From Micromonospora sp. NBC_01796 (lineage in GTDB: Bacteria > Actinomycetota > Actinomycetes > Mycobacteriales > Micromonosporaceae), in contig NZ_CP109078.1 of the NCBI RefSeq assembly GCF_035917455.1, positions 992,001 to 1,056,000 on the forward strand: a stretch of DNA of 64,000 nucleotides. The letters run 5' to 3'. The notes under the pieces were generated by a model. That model ran no database searches, was not told where the DNA came from, and was given only the letters and a program-made list of their open reading frames with translations. Both the position numbers and the translations under genes were made by a program. Positions within the stretch are counted from its first letter, which is position 1, and each line of letters begins with the position of its first letter. Shown here piece by piece: positions 28,016 through 37,056 of the stretch.

Positions 28016-28932
28016 CCCCGAGCCTGCTCCCGAGCCGCCTCGACGGCCTTCACCCCGGCCTCGACCAGGTCCGACCGGCCCGCGTCGAGCCAGCCGATCC
28101 GCGGGTCCCGACGGAACCACTTGCGCTGTCGACGGACGAACCGCCGGGTCGCGTGGATCGTCTCGGCGCGTGCCTGTTCCTCGGTCAGCTCCCCGTCGAG
28201 CTGGCGCAGCACCTGCTGGTAGCCGAGCGCCCGGCCGGCGGTCCGGCCCTCGCGCAGGCCCCGGCCGGCGAGTTCGCGTACCTCGTCGACCAGTCCGGCC
28301 GCCCACATCAGGTCGACCCGGAGGGCGATCCGCTCGTCCAGGACCGCGGTGTCCCGGTCGACGCCGAGCTGCACCGACGGGTACCAGGGCTTCGGATCCG
28401 GGAGGGCGGCGGTGAACGGGCCGCCGGTGAGTTCGATGACCTCCAGGGCACGGACGATCCGCCGCCCGTTGCCGGGCAGGATGCTCTCCGCCGCTTCGGG
28501 GTCGACCGCCCGGAGCCGGGCGTACAGCGGCGCCGGCCCGATCTCGGCCAGCTCCGCCTCCAGCCGTGCCCGCAGGGCGGGGTCGGTGCCGGGAAACTCG
28601 AACTCCTCCAGCACCGCCCGGACGTAGAGACCGGAGCCGCCGACCAGCAGCGGCACCCGGCCCCGGGCCAGGATGTCGTCGATCGCCGCACGGGCCAGCC
28701 GCTGGTACTCGGCGACGCTCGCGGGCTCGGTGACGTCCCAGACGTCCAGGAGGTGGTGTGGGACGCCGGCCCGCTCGGCCGGGGTGAGCTTGGCGGTGCC
28801 GATGTCCATGCCCCGGTAGAGCTGCATCGAGTCGGCGTTGACCACCTCGCCGCCGAGGGCCCCGGCCAGGCCGATGCTCAGCGCCGACTTGCCGGCCGCG
28901 GTCGGCCCGACGATCGCGACCACGAGACTCAT
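28012..28932 (-). CDS. miaA: tRNA dimethylallyltransferase
   Basis: A 306-residue enzyme that adds a dimethylallyl group to A37 of tRNAs reading UNN codons. It has the P-loop GPTAAGKSALS (about 8-18), the DSMQLYRGMDIGTAK region (about 35-49), and the C-terminal RQRKWFRRD element. MiaB, encoded 5 kb away in the same region, methylthiolates the product. It overlaps both the upstream dioxygenase-like gene (28929-28932) and dapF by 4 nt, forming a three-gene operon. Confidence 0.95.
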   Translation of the reverse strand: MSLVVAIVGPTAAGKSALSIGLAGALGGEVVNADSMQLYRGMDIGTAKLTPAERAGVPHHLLDVWDVTEPASVAEYQRLARAAIDDILARGRVPLLVGGSGLYVRAVLEEFEFPGTDPALRARLEAELAEIGPAPLYARLRAVDPEAAESILPGNGRRIVRALEVIELTGGPFTAALPDPKPWYPSVQLGVDRDTAVLDERIALRVDLMWAAGLVDEVRELAGRGLREGRTAGRALGYQQVLRQLDGELTEEQARAETIHATRRFVRRQRKWFRRDPRIGWLDAGRSDLVEAGVKAVEAAREQARG

Positions 28933-29732
28933 CGCCGCCCCTCCCGCTCCCCGTCGGCCCGCTCCCCGTCAGCCTGCTCCCCGTCAGCCTGCTCGCCGTC
29001 AGCCTGCTCCCCGTCAGCCTGCTCGCCGTCGGCCGGGTGCCAGGTGGTCACGAAGTAGCCGACGCCGTACGGGGCGGCGTGGTAGGTCAGCTCACCGCTC
29101 CAGCCGCCACCTGCGGCACCGGCGAGCACCTGCCACGGCGCCCGCCCGGCCACCCGCAACTCGGTCGACACCACCGGGTCGAGGCCGAGCAGGGCGTCGA
29201 CGTCCGCGCGGGCCAGGGCCTCGGCAACCCGATCGTCGTACGCGACCGCGCGCGGGTCGTCGTAGCCGGGTGACTTCTCCCCCCGGCAGGCCGACCCGTC
29301 CCCGAGGACGAGCAGCGCGACCCGGGGCCGGTGGTCGGCCAGTTCCGTACCGAGCTTGACGCAGTCCCCGGCGGTTGCCGTGGTGTCGACGGTGTCCAGC
29401 CGGAGGTCCGTGCCGGTGACGTCGTGCCGGCTGAGCAACCAGCCGCCGACCAGCAGGCTCAGCGGCCCGAGCGGTCGACGGGCGCCGTCACCGATGGCGA
29501 ATCCGGTGTCCACTCCCCAGGGCGCGAAGCTGCCGGCGTACGGGGCGGGGAAGGTTTCCGTCCGGTCGCCGCCGCCGAGGACCACCAGCACGTCGGGAGC
29601 GACGGAAAGTAGTCGTGTGATCGCGGCGTCTGCGGCGTACCGTAGGTCATCGAGTTCGGCCGCGGCCGAGCCGGCGATCTCGGGCACGATCATCGGTGGG
29701 TGCGGGCAGACGGCGGCGGCGATCAGAGACAC
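28929..29732 (-). CDS. class III extradiol dioxygenase-like protein with ADGEQ repeat tail
   Basis: A 267-residue protein resembling the LigB/MEMO-type fold: LIAAAVCPHPPMIVPEI at the start (His-Pro-His-type metal region), VLVVLGGGDR, and LLVLGDGS. The full set of iron ligands is not obvious, so it may not be an active dioxygenase. It is a usual companion of miaA-dapF in actinomycetes. The C-terminus carries six tandem pentapeptides (four ADGEQ, two ADGER). The GTG at 29732 is taken as start from the family N-terminus. Its stop overlaps the miaA start. Confidence 0.75.
   Translation of the reverse strand: MSLIAAAVCPHPPMIVPEIAGSAAAELDDLRYAADAAITRLLSVAPDVLVVLGGGDRTETFPAPYAGSFAPWGVDTGFAIGDGARRPLGPLSLLVGGWLLSRHDVTGTDLRLDTVDTTATAGDCVKLGTELADHRPRVALLVLGDGSACRGEKSPGYDDPRAVAYDDRVAEALARADVDALLGLDPVVSTELRVAGRAPWQVLAGAAGGGWSGELTYHAAPYGVGYFVTTWHPADGEQADGEQADGEQADGEQADGERADGEREGRR
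28944..29033 (-). repeat. six 15-bp tandem repeats encoding ADGE(Q/R)
   Basis: Six in-frame 15-bp units at the 3' end of the dioxygenase-like gene; four units encode ADGEQ and two ADGER. The units differ at a few positions only, so the array is recent or kept homogeneous. Copy number changes would not shift the frame and would preserve coupling to miaA. Confidence 0.9.
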
Positions 29733-29952
29733 GCCACCACCGTAGCCGGGTTCGGACCTTACACCCGCTTGCACACCGATCGGCCATGGTCAAGGACACC
29801 GTATGGTCACGGTCGACCACAGGCGCTCGACGCGGACCCGGTTGGACCTGTGACAATGCCGGGGAGAAACTTCGCTGCAATATGACTGCGCCGTGGCGGC
29901 GACCCCGGGGGACCCCTCTCTTCGGTGGCGCCGGGAGAACGAGGATGGGCAC

Positions 29953-31161
29953 ATGAGCGACTGGACGGCCTTCGGACGGGTGGACGCGGACGGCACGGTC
30001 TACGTCAAGACGGCCGAGGGCGAGCGGGTGGTCGGTTCCTGGCAGGCCGGGGCACCGGAGGAGGGGCTGGCGCACTTCGCCCGCCGCTTCGCCGACCTGG
30101 TGACCGAGGTGGACCTGATCGAGGCGCGGCTCAACTCCGGCGCCGCCGACGCGGCGCACTCACTGGCGAGCGTACGGCGACTGCGTGGCTCGCTGGCCGA
30201 GGCGCACGTGGTGGGCGACATCGACGCCCTCGGCGCCCGGCTGGACAAGTTGGCGGGTGTTGCCGACGAGAAGGCGGGCGAGGCCCGAGCGGCCCGCGAG
30301 ACGGCCCGGACCGAGGCGCTGGCGCGCAAGACGGCCCTGGTCGAGGAGGCGGAGAAGCTGGCCGCCGAGTCGACCGGCTGGAAGACCGCCGGTGACCGGC
30401 TCAAGGAGATCCTGGACGAGTGGAAGACCATTCGTGGGGTCGACAAGAAGACCGACGGTGAGCTGTGGAAGCGGTTCGCCGCCGCGCGCGACGGGTTCAC
30501 CCGCCGCCGGGGCGCTCACTTCGCCACCCTCGACGCCCAGCGCAAGCAGGCCCAGGGCGCGAAGGAGGAGCTGGTCACCGAGGCCGAGTCGCTGGCCGAG
30601 TCGACCGACTGGGCGGCGACCGCGAACCGGCTCAAGGACCTGATGACGGAGTGGAAGGCGGCTCCGCGCGCCTCGAAGGAGGCCGAGCAGAAGCTCTGGG
30701 ACCGGTTCCGGGCCGCCCAGGACGCGTTCTTCTCCCGGCGGAGCGAGGTCTTCTCCGCGCGGGACAACGAGCAGCGCGGCAACCTGGAGCGCAAGCAGGC
30801 CCTGCTGGCCGAGGCCGAGGCGCTGGACGTGGACACCGACCCGAGGGCCGCGCAGGCCAAGCTGCGGGAGATCCAGGGGGCGTGGCACGACGCCGGCCGG
30901 GTGCCGCGCGAGGCGGCTGCCGGGCTGGACCGCCGGCTGCGGGTCGTGGACGAGAAGGTACGGCAGGCAATGGACTCGGCGTGGCGGCGTACCGAGCCGT
31001 CGGCCAACCCGTTGCTGGTGCAGATGCGCGACCAGGTGGCCGAGGCCGAGCAGCGGCTGGCCCGGGCCCAGGCGGCCGGGGACGCCAAGCGGATCCGGGA
31101 GGCCGAGTCGGCGCTCGCCGCCAAGCGTCAGTTCCTCCAGCTCGCGGAGCAGGCGAGCTGA
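29953..31161 (+). CDS. DUF349 coiled-coil protein
   Basis: A 402-residue, highly charged, largely helical protein with several DUF349 repeats, recognisable by the recurring pattern W-x-x-A-x-x-R-L-K-E/D-L-x-x-E-W-K (around 135-150 and 215-230, and less well around 295-315). A short N-terminal beta segment (TAFGRVDADGTVYVKT) precedes it. No function is established. The ATG at 29953 is preceded by GAGG. It is divergent from the dioxygenase-miaA-dapF operon with a 220-bp gap. Confidence 0.9.
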   Translation: MSDWTAFGRVDADGTVYVKTAEGERVVGSWQAGAPEEGLAHFARRFADLVTEVDLIEARLNSGAADAAHSLASVRRLRGSLAEAHVVGDIDALGARLDKLAGVADEKAGEARAARETARTEALARKTALVEEAEKLAAESTGWKTAGDRLKEILDEWKTIRGVDKKTDGELWKRFAAARDGFTRRRGAHFATLDAQRKQAQGAKEELVTEAESLAESTDWAATANRLKDLMTEWKAAPRASKEAEQKLWDRFRAAQDAFFSRRSEVFSARDNEQRGNLERKQALLAEAEALDVDTDPRAAQAKLREIQGAWHDAGRVPREAAAGLDRRLRVVDEKVRQAMDSAWRRTEPSANPLLVQMRDQVAEAEQRLARAQAAGDAKRIREAESALAAKRQFLQLAEQAS

Positions 31162-31173
31162 CCCAACCGCACC

Positions 31174-31236
31174 GCCCGGTGACACCGGGCAGCCCGGGGG
31201 CCTCCTCCCACCGTCGATCGGTGGTGAGGGGGCCCT
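31174..31236 (+). terminator. tandem hairpins after the DUF349 gene
   Basis: A perfect 7-bp hairpin (GCCCGGT-GAC-ACCGGGC, 31174-31190) is followed by a longer imperfect one (about 31195-31236, closing with GGGGGCCC and then TTT). Confidence 0.65.
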
Positions 31237-31293
31237 TTCGCCTGTCTGGTCCGAGGTGAGGCTTTACATCGATTCAAATCCATGGTTGCATCA

Positions 31294-31307
31294 GGAAAGC
31301 GCTTGCC
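31294..31307. promoter_or_regulatory. LacI/CebR-like operator upstream of pectate lyase
   Basis: GGAAAGCGCTTGCC contains the palindrome AAGCGCTT. It resembles operators of LacI-family regulators that control polysaccharide-degrading genes in actinomycetes. It lies 169 bp upstream of the pectate lyase start, in an AT-richer stretch. The cognate regulator is not in the window. Confidence 0.45.
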
Positions 31308-31475
31308 TCGGGCATGTGAGCGCGGGAGCCAATGCTTCGACCACGGTTCGATCCGTACGGCGGGTAAGCCGGACGACGTCGATCCGGTGGATCACCGGCA
31401 CCGCCTTGGGCACGGCCACCGGAGCTGATCCGCCGCCCGGCGCCGCTTTCCCGCCAGTCACCAAGGAGAGCCACC

Positions 31476-32864
31476 ATGCTCGCACGACGGCGCCGGATGG
31501 CGCTGTTCAGCACTGCCGCCGCGGCCACCCTGACCCTCGCCGCGACCGGAATCGTCACCGCCGTCAACGCCCACGCCGCCGCCGGCTGCCAGGTCAGCTA
31601 CTCGGTCGGCGGCCAGTGGCCCGGCGGCTTCAGCGGCAACGTCACCGTCACCAACCTCGGTGACCCGCTCGCCGGTTGGACCCTGCGCTGGTCGTACGCG
31701 GCCGGGCAGCAGGTGACACAGGCCTGGAACGCCACCGTCACCCAGAGCGGCGCCCAGGTCAGCGCGGCCAACGTCGGTTACAACGCCAACCTCGCCACCA
31801 ACGCCAGCGCGTCGTTCGGCTTCAACGGCACCTGGAACAACTCCAGCAACCCGGCGCCGACCGGCTTCACCCTGAACAACGTGGCCTGCACCGGCAGCGT
31901 CGGGCCGACCACCCCCGGCACGAATCCGACCACTCCGGGGCCGAACCCGACCACACCCCGGCCGACCACGCCACCGCCGACGACCGGCCCGACCCTGCCC
32001 CCGCAGACCGGGCTGGTCGGTTGGGCCACCCAGAACGGTGGCACCTCCGGCGGTGGCAGCGCCTCGCCGATCACCGTCTCCGACTCGGGTGCTCTGACCA
32101 GTGCTCTCGGCTCCACCAGCGCCTCGGTCATCCGGGTCTCCGGCACCATCTCCTGCTCCGGGATGCTCCGGGTCCGGTCGAACAAGACCATCCTCGGCAT
32201 CGGCTCCGGCGCCACCATCAACGGTTGCGGATTCAACATCAACGGCGACCGCAACGTCATCATCCGCAACCTCAACTTCCGCGGCTGGGACGACGACGCC
32301 ATCAACGTCCAGGAGTCGGCCACCAACATCTGGATCGACCACAACAGCTTCACCGACGGCTACGACGGCGCCGTCGACGTCAAACGCGGCTCCGACTTCG
32401 TCACCATCTCCTGGAACCGCGTCTACGGCCACGACAAGTCGATGCTGCTCGGCCACAGCGACGACAACGCCAGCCAGGACATCGGCCACCTGCGGGTCAG
32501 CTACCACCACAACTGGTTCGACGGCTCGAACCAGCGACACCCCCGCGTCCGGTTCGGCAACCCGGTGCACGTCTACAACAACTACTACAACAACAACGGC
32601 GGCTACGGTGTCGCCTCCACCGAGGGTGCCGGCGTACTCGTCGAGGGCAACTACTTCGAGAACACCGACGACCCGTACCACCTCGGTGAGGGCGACTCCG
32701 GTCCCGGCACCCTGGTCGCCCGGAACAACCACTTCGTGAACTCCGGCACCGGCCAGACCGGCGGCAGCGTCGCCAGCATCCCGTACTCCTACCAACTCGA
32801 CACCGCCAGCAGCGTCAAGTCCATCGTCACCTCGGGCGCCGGCACCGGCCGGATCGGCCTCTGA
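31476..32864 (+). CDS. secreted pectate lyase (PL1) with CBM2 cellulose-binding module
   Basis: A 462-residue exoenzyme. A signal peptide (about 1-36, ending NAHAAA) is followed by a CBM2 (about 37-138; Cys38 and Cys138 close it; conserved Trp at 49, 68, 72 and 84). Next is a Pro/Thr linker (about 141-177) and a polysaccharide lyase family 1 parallel beta-helix (about 178-462). The PL1 marks WIDHNSF, the Asp-rich calcium region and the catalytic-Arg motif RHPRVRFG are present. It should cleave polygalacturonate by beta-elimination while tethered to plant cell walls. AAGGAG lies before the ATG. It is the only degradative gene in a housekeeping block. Confidence 0.94.
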   Translation: MLARRRRMALFSTAAAATLTLAATGIVTAVNAHAAAGCQVSYSVGGQWPGGFSGNVTVTNLGDPLAGWTLRWSYAAGQQVTQAWNATVTQSGAQVSAANVGYNANLATNASASFGFNGTWNNSSNPAPTGFTLNNVACTGSVGPTTPGTNPTTPGPNPTTPRPTTPPPTTGPTLPPQTGLVGWATQNGGTSGGGSASPITVSDSGALTSALGSTSASVIRVSGTISCSGMLRVRSNKTILGIGSGATINGCGFNINGDRNVIIRNLNFRGWDDDAINVQESATNIWIDHNSFTDGYDGAVDVKRGSDFVTISWNRVYGHDKSMLLGHSDDNASQDIGHLRVSYHHNWFDGSNQRHPRVRFGNPVHVYNNYYNNNGGYGVASTEGAGVLVEGNYFENTDDPYHLGEGDSGPGTLVARNNHFVNSGTGQTGGSVASIPYSYQLDTASSVKSIVTSGAGTGRIGL

Positions 32865-32873
32865 CCGCGTGAC

Positions 32874-32918
32874 GAAGGGCCCCTCGTACATCGGAATCCG
32901 ACGTGCGAGGGGCCCTTC
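32874..32918. terminator. long hairpin between convergent pectate lyase and miaB
   Basis: Perfect 13-bp arms (GAAGGGCCCCTCG and its complement) continue imperfectly inward to CGG/CCG. The hairpin begins 9 bp after the pectate lyase stop and ends 24 bp before the miaB stop, so it can serve both genes. Confidence 0.85.
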
Positions 32919-32941
32919 CTGACGCTTCGAAGACCCGGGGG

Positions 32942-34417
32942 TCAGCGCTCGCAGGCGCTCACGGCCGGGGTGGCGGCGAGCGGCGGTACGCCGATGGTGG
33001 GCAGGCCGAGCGACACCGCCGACGTACGCGGAACCCGACCGGCCTCGTACGCGTCACCGGCCCGCGTCCGGCGGTGGTGAAGCGGCGCCCCGTCGGCGTT
33101 GAGGTGGTGCGGCGCCGCGTAGGTCACCACGGTGTGCACGACGTCACCCGGTCGGATCGACCCGGCGTCGGGACCACCGTCGAAGTGCACCAGCCGGCCG
33201 TCGCGGGCCCGGCCGGACATCCGCCCGGTCCGCTCGTCCTTGCGCCCCTCGCCGACCGCGACCAGCAGTTCGACCGGTTCGCCGACCAGCTTCTTGTTCT
33301 CCGCCCAGGTGATCTCCTCGACGGCGGCGATCAACCGCTCGTACCGCTCCTGCACGACCTGCTTCGGCAACTGGCCGTCCATGGTCGCGGCCGGGGTACC
33401 GGGACGCTTGGAGTACTGGAACGTGAAGGCGGAGGAGAACCGGGCCTCGCGGACCACGTCGAGGGTCCGTTCGAAGTCGGCCTCGGTCTCGCCGGGGAAA
33501 CCCACGATGATGTCGGTGGTGATCGCCGCGTCCGGCATGGCCGCCCGGACCTTCTCGATGATCCCCAGGTAGCGGTCCGACCGGTACGAGCGCCGCATCG
33601 CCCTGAGTACGTCGTCGGAGCCGGACTGCAACGGCATGTGCAGGGAGTGGCAGACGTTCGGTGTCTCCGCCATCGCCGCGATCACGTCGTCGGTGAAGTC
33701 CTTCGGGTGCGGGCTGGTGAACCGGACCCGCTCCAGCCCGTCTATCTCACCGGTGGCCCGCAGCAGCTTGCCGAAGGCGAGCCGGTCACCGAACTCCACC
33801 CCGTACGAGTTGACGTTCTGCCCGAGCAGGGTTACCTCCAGTACGCCCTCGGCGACCAGGGCGCGTACCTCGGCGAGCACGTCGCCGGGGCGCCGGTCCT
33901 TCTCCTTGCCGCGCAGCGAGGGCACGATGCAGAAGGTGCAGGTGTTGTTGCAGCCGACCGAGATCGACACCCAGCCGGCGTAGGTCGACTCGCGCCGGGT
34001 GGGCAGGGTCGACGGGAAGACGTCGAGGGATTCGAGGATCTCCACCTCGGCGCTGGAGTTGTGCCGGGCCCGTTCGAGCAGCACCGGCAGCGAGCCGATG
34101 TTGTGGGTGCCGAACACAACGTCGACCCAGGGTGCCTTCCGGACGATCTCGCTGCGGTCCTTCTGCGCCAGGCAGCCGCCGACCGCGATCTGCATGCCGG
34201 GGTGTTTGTCCTTCACCGGGCGGAGGTGACCGAGGTTGCCGTAGAGCCGGTTGTCGGCGTTCTCGCGTACGGCACAGGTGTTGAAGACCACCACGTCCGG
34301 GTCGTCGACCTCGGCGGCACGTACGTAACCGGCCTGCTCCAGCAGGCCGGAGATCCGCTCCGAGTCGTGCACGTTCATCTGGCAGCCGTAGGTCACGACC
34401 TTGTAGCTCTTCGACAC
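32942..34417 (-). CDS. miaB: tRNA-2-methylthio-N6-dimethylallyladenosine synthase
   Basis: A 491-residue radical-SAM methylthiotransferase completing the A37 modification begun by MiaA. The N-terminal UPF0004 domain has three Fe-S ligands (Cys12, Cys48, Cys82). The radical SAM motif CNNTCTFC supplies Cys156, Cys160 and Cys163, and a TRAM domain follows (about 375-440). The final 45 residues are an extra, Pro/Ala-rich tail. The GTG at 34417 gives the family N-terminus [14 protein letters not shown]; a purine-rich GAGAGGGG lies 9 nt upstream. An in-frame extension of 207 codons upstream is not protein-like. Confidence 0.95.
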   Translation of the reverse strand: MSKSYKVVTYGCQMNVHDSERISGLLEQAGYVRAAEVDDPDVVVFNTCAVRENADNRLYGNLGHLRPVKDKHPGMQIAVGGCLAQKDRSEIVRKAPWVDVVFGTHNIGSLPVLLERARHNSSAEVEILESLDVFPSTLPTRRESTYAGWVSISVGCNNTCTFCIVPSLRGKEKDRRPGDVLAEVRALVAEGVLEVTLLGQNVNSYGVEFGDRLAFGKLLRATGEIDGLERVRFTSPHPKDFTDDVIAAMAETPNVCHSLHMPLQSGSDDVLRAMRRSYRSDRYLGIIEKVRAAMPDAAITTDIIVGFPGETEADFERTLDVVREARFSSAFTFQYSKRPGTPAATMDGQLPKQVVQERYERLIAAVEEITWAENKKLVGEPVELLVAVGEGRKDERTGRMSGRARDGRLVHFDGGPDAGSIRPGDVVHTVVTYAAPHHLNADGAPLHHRRTRAGDAYEAGRVPRTSAVSLGLPTIGVPPLAATPAVSACER

Positions 34418-34589
34418 TGTCGCGCGCCCCTCTCCCACGGCCACCAAGCGTAGCCGTCCGCCTCGTCCCGCCCAGGTCGGGTGGGTGCGCCGGCGCCGCC
34501 CGGCGGGAACGGCCGGCACCGCCGTACGCCCCTTCGGTGGCAGAGTATGCGCAGGGAGCCCCGACCGGCGGGCCGGACCAGGAGGAACC

Positions 34590-34850
34590 ATGTGCCGCAG
34601 CATCAAGACCCTGCGTGAGCCGTACGCCGAGGAGGTCACGGTGGCCGACATCGAGGCGGCGGCGTTGCAGTACGTACGGAAGATCTCCGGCTTCCGTGCA
34701 CCGGCGGCCCACAACGCGGCGGCGTTCCAGGCCGCGGTCGACGCGGTGGCGGACGCCACCCGGACCCTGCTCGACCAGCTCGTGGTCCGGGGCAGCAGCC
34801 CGGCCCAGGCCGGCGCGGCGGACACCCGGACCGCCACGAACGCCGGCTGA
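34590..34850 (+). CDS. DUF2277 family protein
   Basis: An 86-residue protein beginning [17 protein letters not shown], the signature of DUF2277, with the central [18 protein letters not shown]. Function is unknown; a single Cys at position 2 is conserved in the family. GGAGG lies 4 nt before the ATG. It is divergent from miaB. Confidence 0.85.
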   Translation: MCRSIKTLREPYAEEVTVADIEAAALQYVRKISGFRAPAAHNAAAFQAAVDAVADATRTLLDQLVVRGSSPAQAGAADTRTATNAG

Positions 34851-34857
34851 CGGCGGC

Positions 34858-34879
34858 CCGACCCGTCCAGCCGGGTCGG
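34858..34879 (+). terminator. hairpin after the DUF2277 gene
   Basis: CCGACCCG-N6-CGGGTCGG, perfect 8-bp arms starting 8 bp after the stop codon. Confidence 0.6.
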
Positions 34880-35142
34880 TCCGCCGGTTGGACCGGCACC
34901 AGCGTTCGCGACCCGGTTGGCGGAGGACGGTGCCACCGCTTCGTCGGGCGGCCGTGTGCCCGCCGGGCCTCGTCGAACGGTCAGGCAGCCCGCGCGACGG
35001 CCAACCAGCGGCGGGCCGACAGCTTCCGGCCGGGTCAACCTCTGGCCCCGGCCGGGTCAGGCTCGCTCACCCGCCCGGTCAGGCTCGCCGCGAGCCCCCG
35101 TAGGCCCGACGCGCGGGCCGTGGGTCGCGTCCGCCGTGCGGG
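34880..35142. other. intergenic region without recognised gene
   Basis: GC-rich spacer between the convergent DUF2277 gene and a hypothetical gene. The open frames across it have no ribosome binding sites and read as low-complexity Arg/Pro/Gly. I see no RNA gene. Confidence 0.5.
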
Positions 35143-35625
35143 TCAGGCGGCGGCGAGGGCCGGGACCACCGAGTCCGGCCCCCACTGCGACTGGTGGCAC
35201 TGCGACCAGGCCCGGCACCGTGGACTGTGCGCGCTGCACAGGCGAAGGTTGCTCAGGATGTCGCCGTCGTCGTCCTCGCGGACGTCGAGGTGCACCGGCC
35301 GGATCGTGCCGTCCGAGCCGACCAGCAGGTGCCGGCCGGGGTCGAGGGTGTCGTCCGCGAGCAGGCACGGCCGGCCGAGTCGTCGGGCGAAGGCCGCGAT
35401 CACGGCCACCTCCGGCAGCCCGTCCGGGATGCCGTAGCAGTCCACGGAGGTGGGAAACTCCCCCGGCCTGGGCCACACGTCGCACACCACCGCGTCGTGC
35501 GGCAGCCGCGCCGGGTCGGCCGTGCTCAACGGCACCACCGCCGAGCCGAGTACGTCGGTGAGCGCGGAGCAGACCTCCGCGACGGTCATGCGGTCGTCGA
35601 TCTTCCAGTTCCACAGCTCGGTCAC
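35143..35625 (-). CDS. hypothetical protein with C-terminal Cys/His cluster
   Basis: A 160-residue acidic protein. The GTG start at 35625 has a strong ribosome binding site (GAGGAGG, 4 nt). The C-terminus contains LRLCSAHSPRCRAWSQCHQSQW, three Cys and two His that may bind a metal. The middle (DAVVCDVWPRPGEFPTSVDCYG) has two more Cys. It lacks signal or membrane segments. I do not recognise the family. Confidence 0.65.
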   Translation of the reverse strand: MTELWNWKIDDRMTVAEVCSALTDVLGSAVVPLSTADPARLPHDAVVCDVWPRPGEFPTSVDCYGIPDGLPEVAVIAAFARRLGRPCLLADDTLDPGRHLLVGSDGTIRPVHLDVREDDDGDILSNLRLCSAHSPRCRAWSQCHQSQWGPDSVVPALAAA

Positions 35626-36245
35626 GCCGCCTCCTCGCTGTGCGCAGCCACGGCCGCAGCAACGGCCCCTACTGACGATGGTGACCGGCAGCCGACGCCG
35701 AGCGGGGCTAAGTTACCGGTCTGTGACCATTTCTGCCGAAATCCGCCTATCCCATTACCTTGTGTAATCGAGTGGTGACACTCTACCGCTCCCGATTTCC
35801 GGCCGCACTCACTTAGCGTATTCCAGCCGCAGCAGTAGGTTTACCGACACTCGGCGTCCCCGTACCGGCCGCGATCGGGGGCGCGGGAGGGACCGTACGG
35901 GACGGTGCCAGGTCGCCGATCCGACCTCCCGGCGGCCGTCATGGTCCGACCCGGAGACGGGCGGGTGCCCGGTGGTCCTCCCGGTCCGTAAAACCGACGC
36001 GGTCGAGCACCTCGCCTGGACAGGTCCGGTTCCTGTCCGCCTCCGACAGGGTTTGCGCAGGCCAAGCCCTGTACGTCGGTCGTCCGAAGCGGACCGTACG
36101 GGTGGACCCGGCCACCTCATGGTCCGGATCGCGTTACCGCCCCGTGACCAGATCGTTTGCGTCGCCGCACGTCAGGTCCCCTACAGTTGCCTAACCAAAG
36201 CAGACTGGGGTCCACGACAGGACCACAGACCAGACAGGTGGGGGC
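35626..36245. other. 620-bp intergenic region upstream of gluABCD
   Basis: No credible gene: a 103-codon frame on the minus strand (35809-36120) is Arg-rich, lacks a ribosome binding site and looks spurious. The left part (35700-35830) is comparatively AT-rich and probably carries promoters. The right part holds several hairpins: GGACAG-N9-CTGTCC (36018-36038), ACAGGG...CCCTGT (about 36045-36072) and GGTCC-N6-GGACC near 36210. A long structured leader for gluA is possible. Confidence 0.5.
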
Positions 36246-36998
36246 ATGACCGCGGCGACCGACCAACCGCTCATCAAGCTTGACGGGGTCAACAAATGGT
36301 TCGGCCCGCTCCATGTGCTGCACGACGTGAACCTCTCCGTCAATCGCGGTGAGGTGGTCGTCGTGATCGGGCCGTCCGGCTCCGGCAAGTCGACGCTCTG
36401 CCGGGCGATCAACCGCCTGGAGCCGATCAACTCGGGCACCATCATCTTCGACGGCCAGCCGCTGCCGGCCGAGGGCAAGGCCCTGGCCCGCCTGCGCAGC
36501 GAGGTCGGCATGGTGTTCCAGTCGTTCAACCTCTTCGCGCACAAGACGATCCTGCAGAACGTCACGCTAGGGCCGGTCAAGGTACGCAAGGAGAAGCCGG
36601 CCGCCGCGCGGGACCGCGCCCTGGCACTGCTGGACCGGGTGGGCATCGCCAACCAGGCCGACAAGTACCCGGCCCAGCTCTCCGGTGGACAGCAGCAGCG
36701 GGTGGCGATCGCCCGCGCCCTGGCGATGCAGCCGAAGGCGATGCTCTTCGACGAGCCGACCAGCGCGCTGGACCCGGAGATGGTCGGCGAAGTGCTGGAC
36801 GTGATGACCTCGCTGGCCCGCGACGGCATGACGATGGTCGTGGTGACGCACGAGATGGGCTTCGCCCGGCACGCCGCGAACCGCGTCATCTTCATGGCCG
36901 ACGGCCAGCTCGTCGAGGACGCTCCGCCGGAGGAGTTCTTCGCGAACCCCCGCAGCGAGCGGGCCAAGGACTTCCTGTCCAAGATCTTGACGCACTAG
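36246..36998 (+). CDS. gluA: glutamate ABC transporter ATP-binding protein GluA
   Basis: A 250-residue polar amino acid ABC ATPase: Walker [10 protein letters not shown] (about 40-48), Q-loop [10 protein letters not shown], signature LSGGQQQR, Walker B AMLFDEP and H-loop THEM. Order gluA-gluB-gluC-gluD and sequence character match the glutamate uptake system of Corynebacterium and Streptomyces; other polar amino acids cannot be excluded. Start is the ATG at 36246, 7 bp after GGGGG. The gene is followed 58 bp later by the binding protein. Confidence 0.92.
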   Translation: MTAATDQPLIKLDGVNKWFGPLHVLHDVNLSVNRGEVVVVIGPSGSGKSTLCRAINRLEPINSGTIIFDGQPLPAEGKALARLRSEVGMVFQSFNLFAHKTILQNVTLGPVKVRKEKPAAARDRALALLDRVGIANQADKYPAQLSGGQQQRVAIARALAMQPKAMLFDEPTSALDPEMVGEVLDVMTSLARDGMTMVVVTHEMGFARHAANRVIFMADGQLVEDAPPEEFFANPRSERAKDFLSKILTH

Positions 36999-37056
36999 GC
37001 GTCCAGTGTGGAGCGCCCCGGGTGGGGGCGACCGTTCGTCGAAGAAGGAGATGTAC

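Noticed and set aside
35809-36120. Minus-strand 103-codon frame in the gluA upstream region
   Set aside because: Arg/Pro-rich, no ribosome binding site, and it overlaps likely regulatory hairpins.
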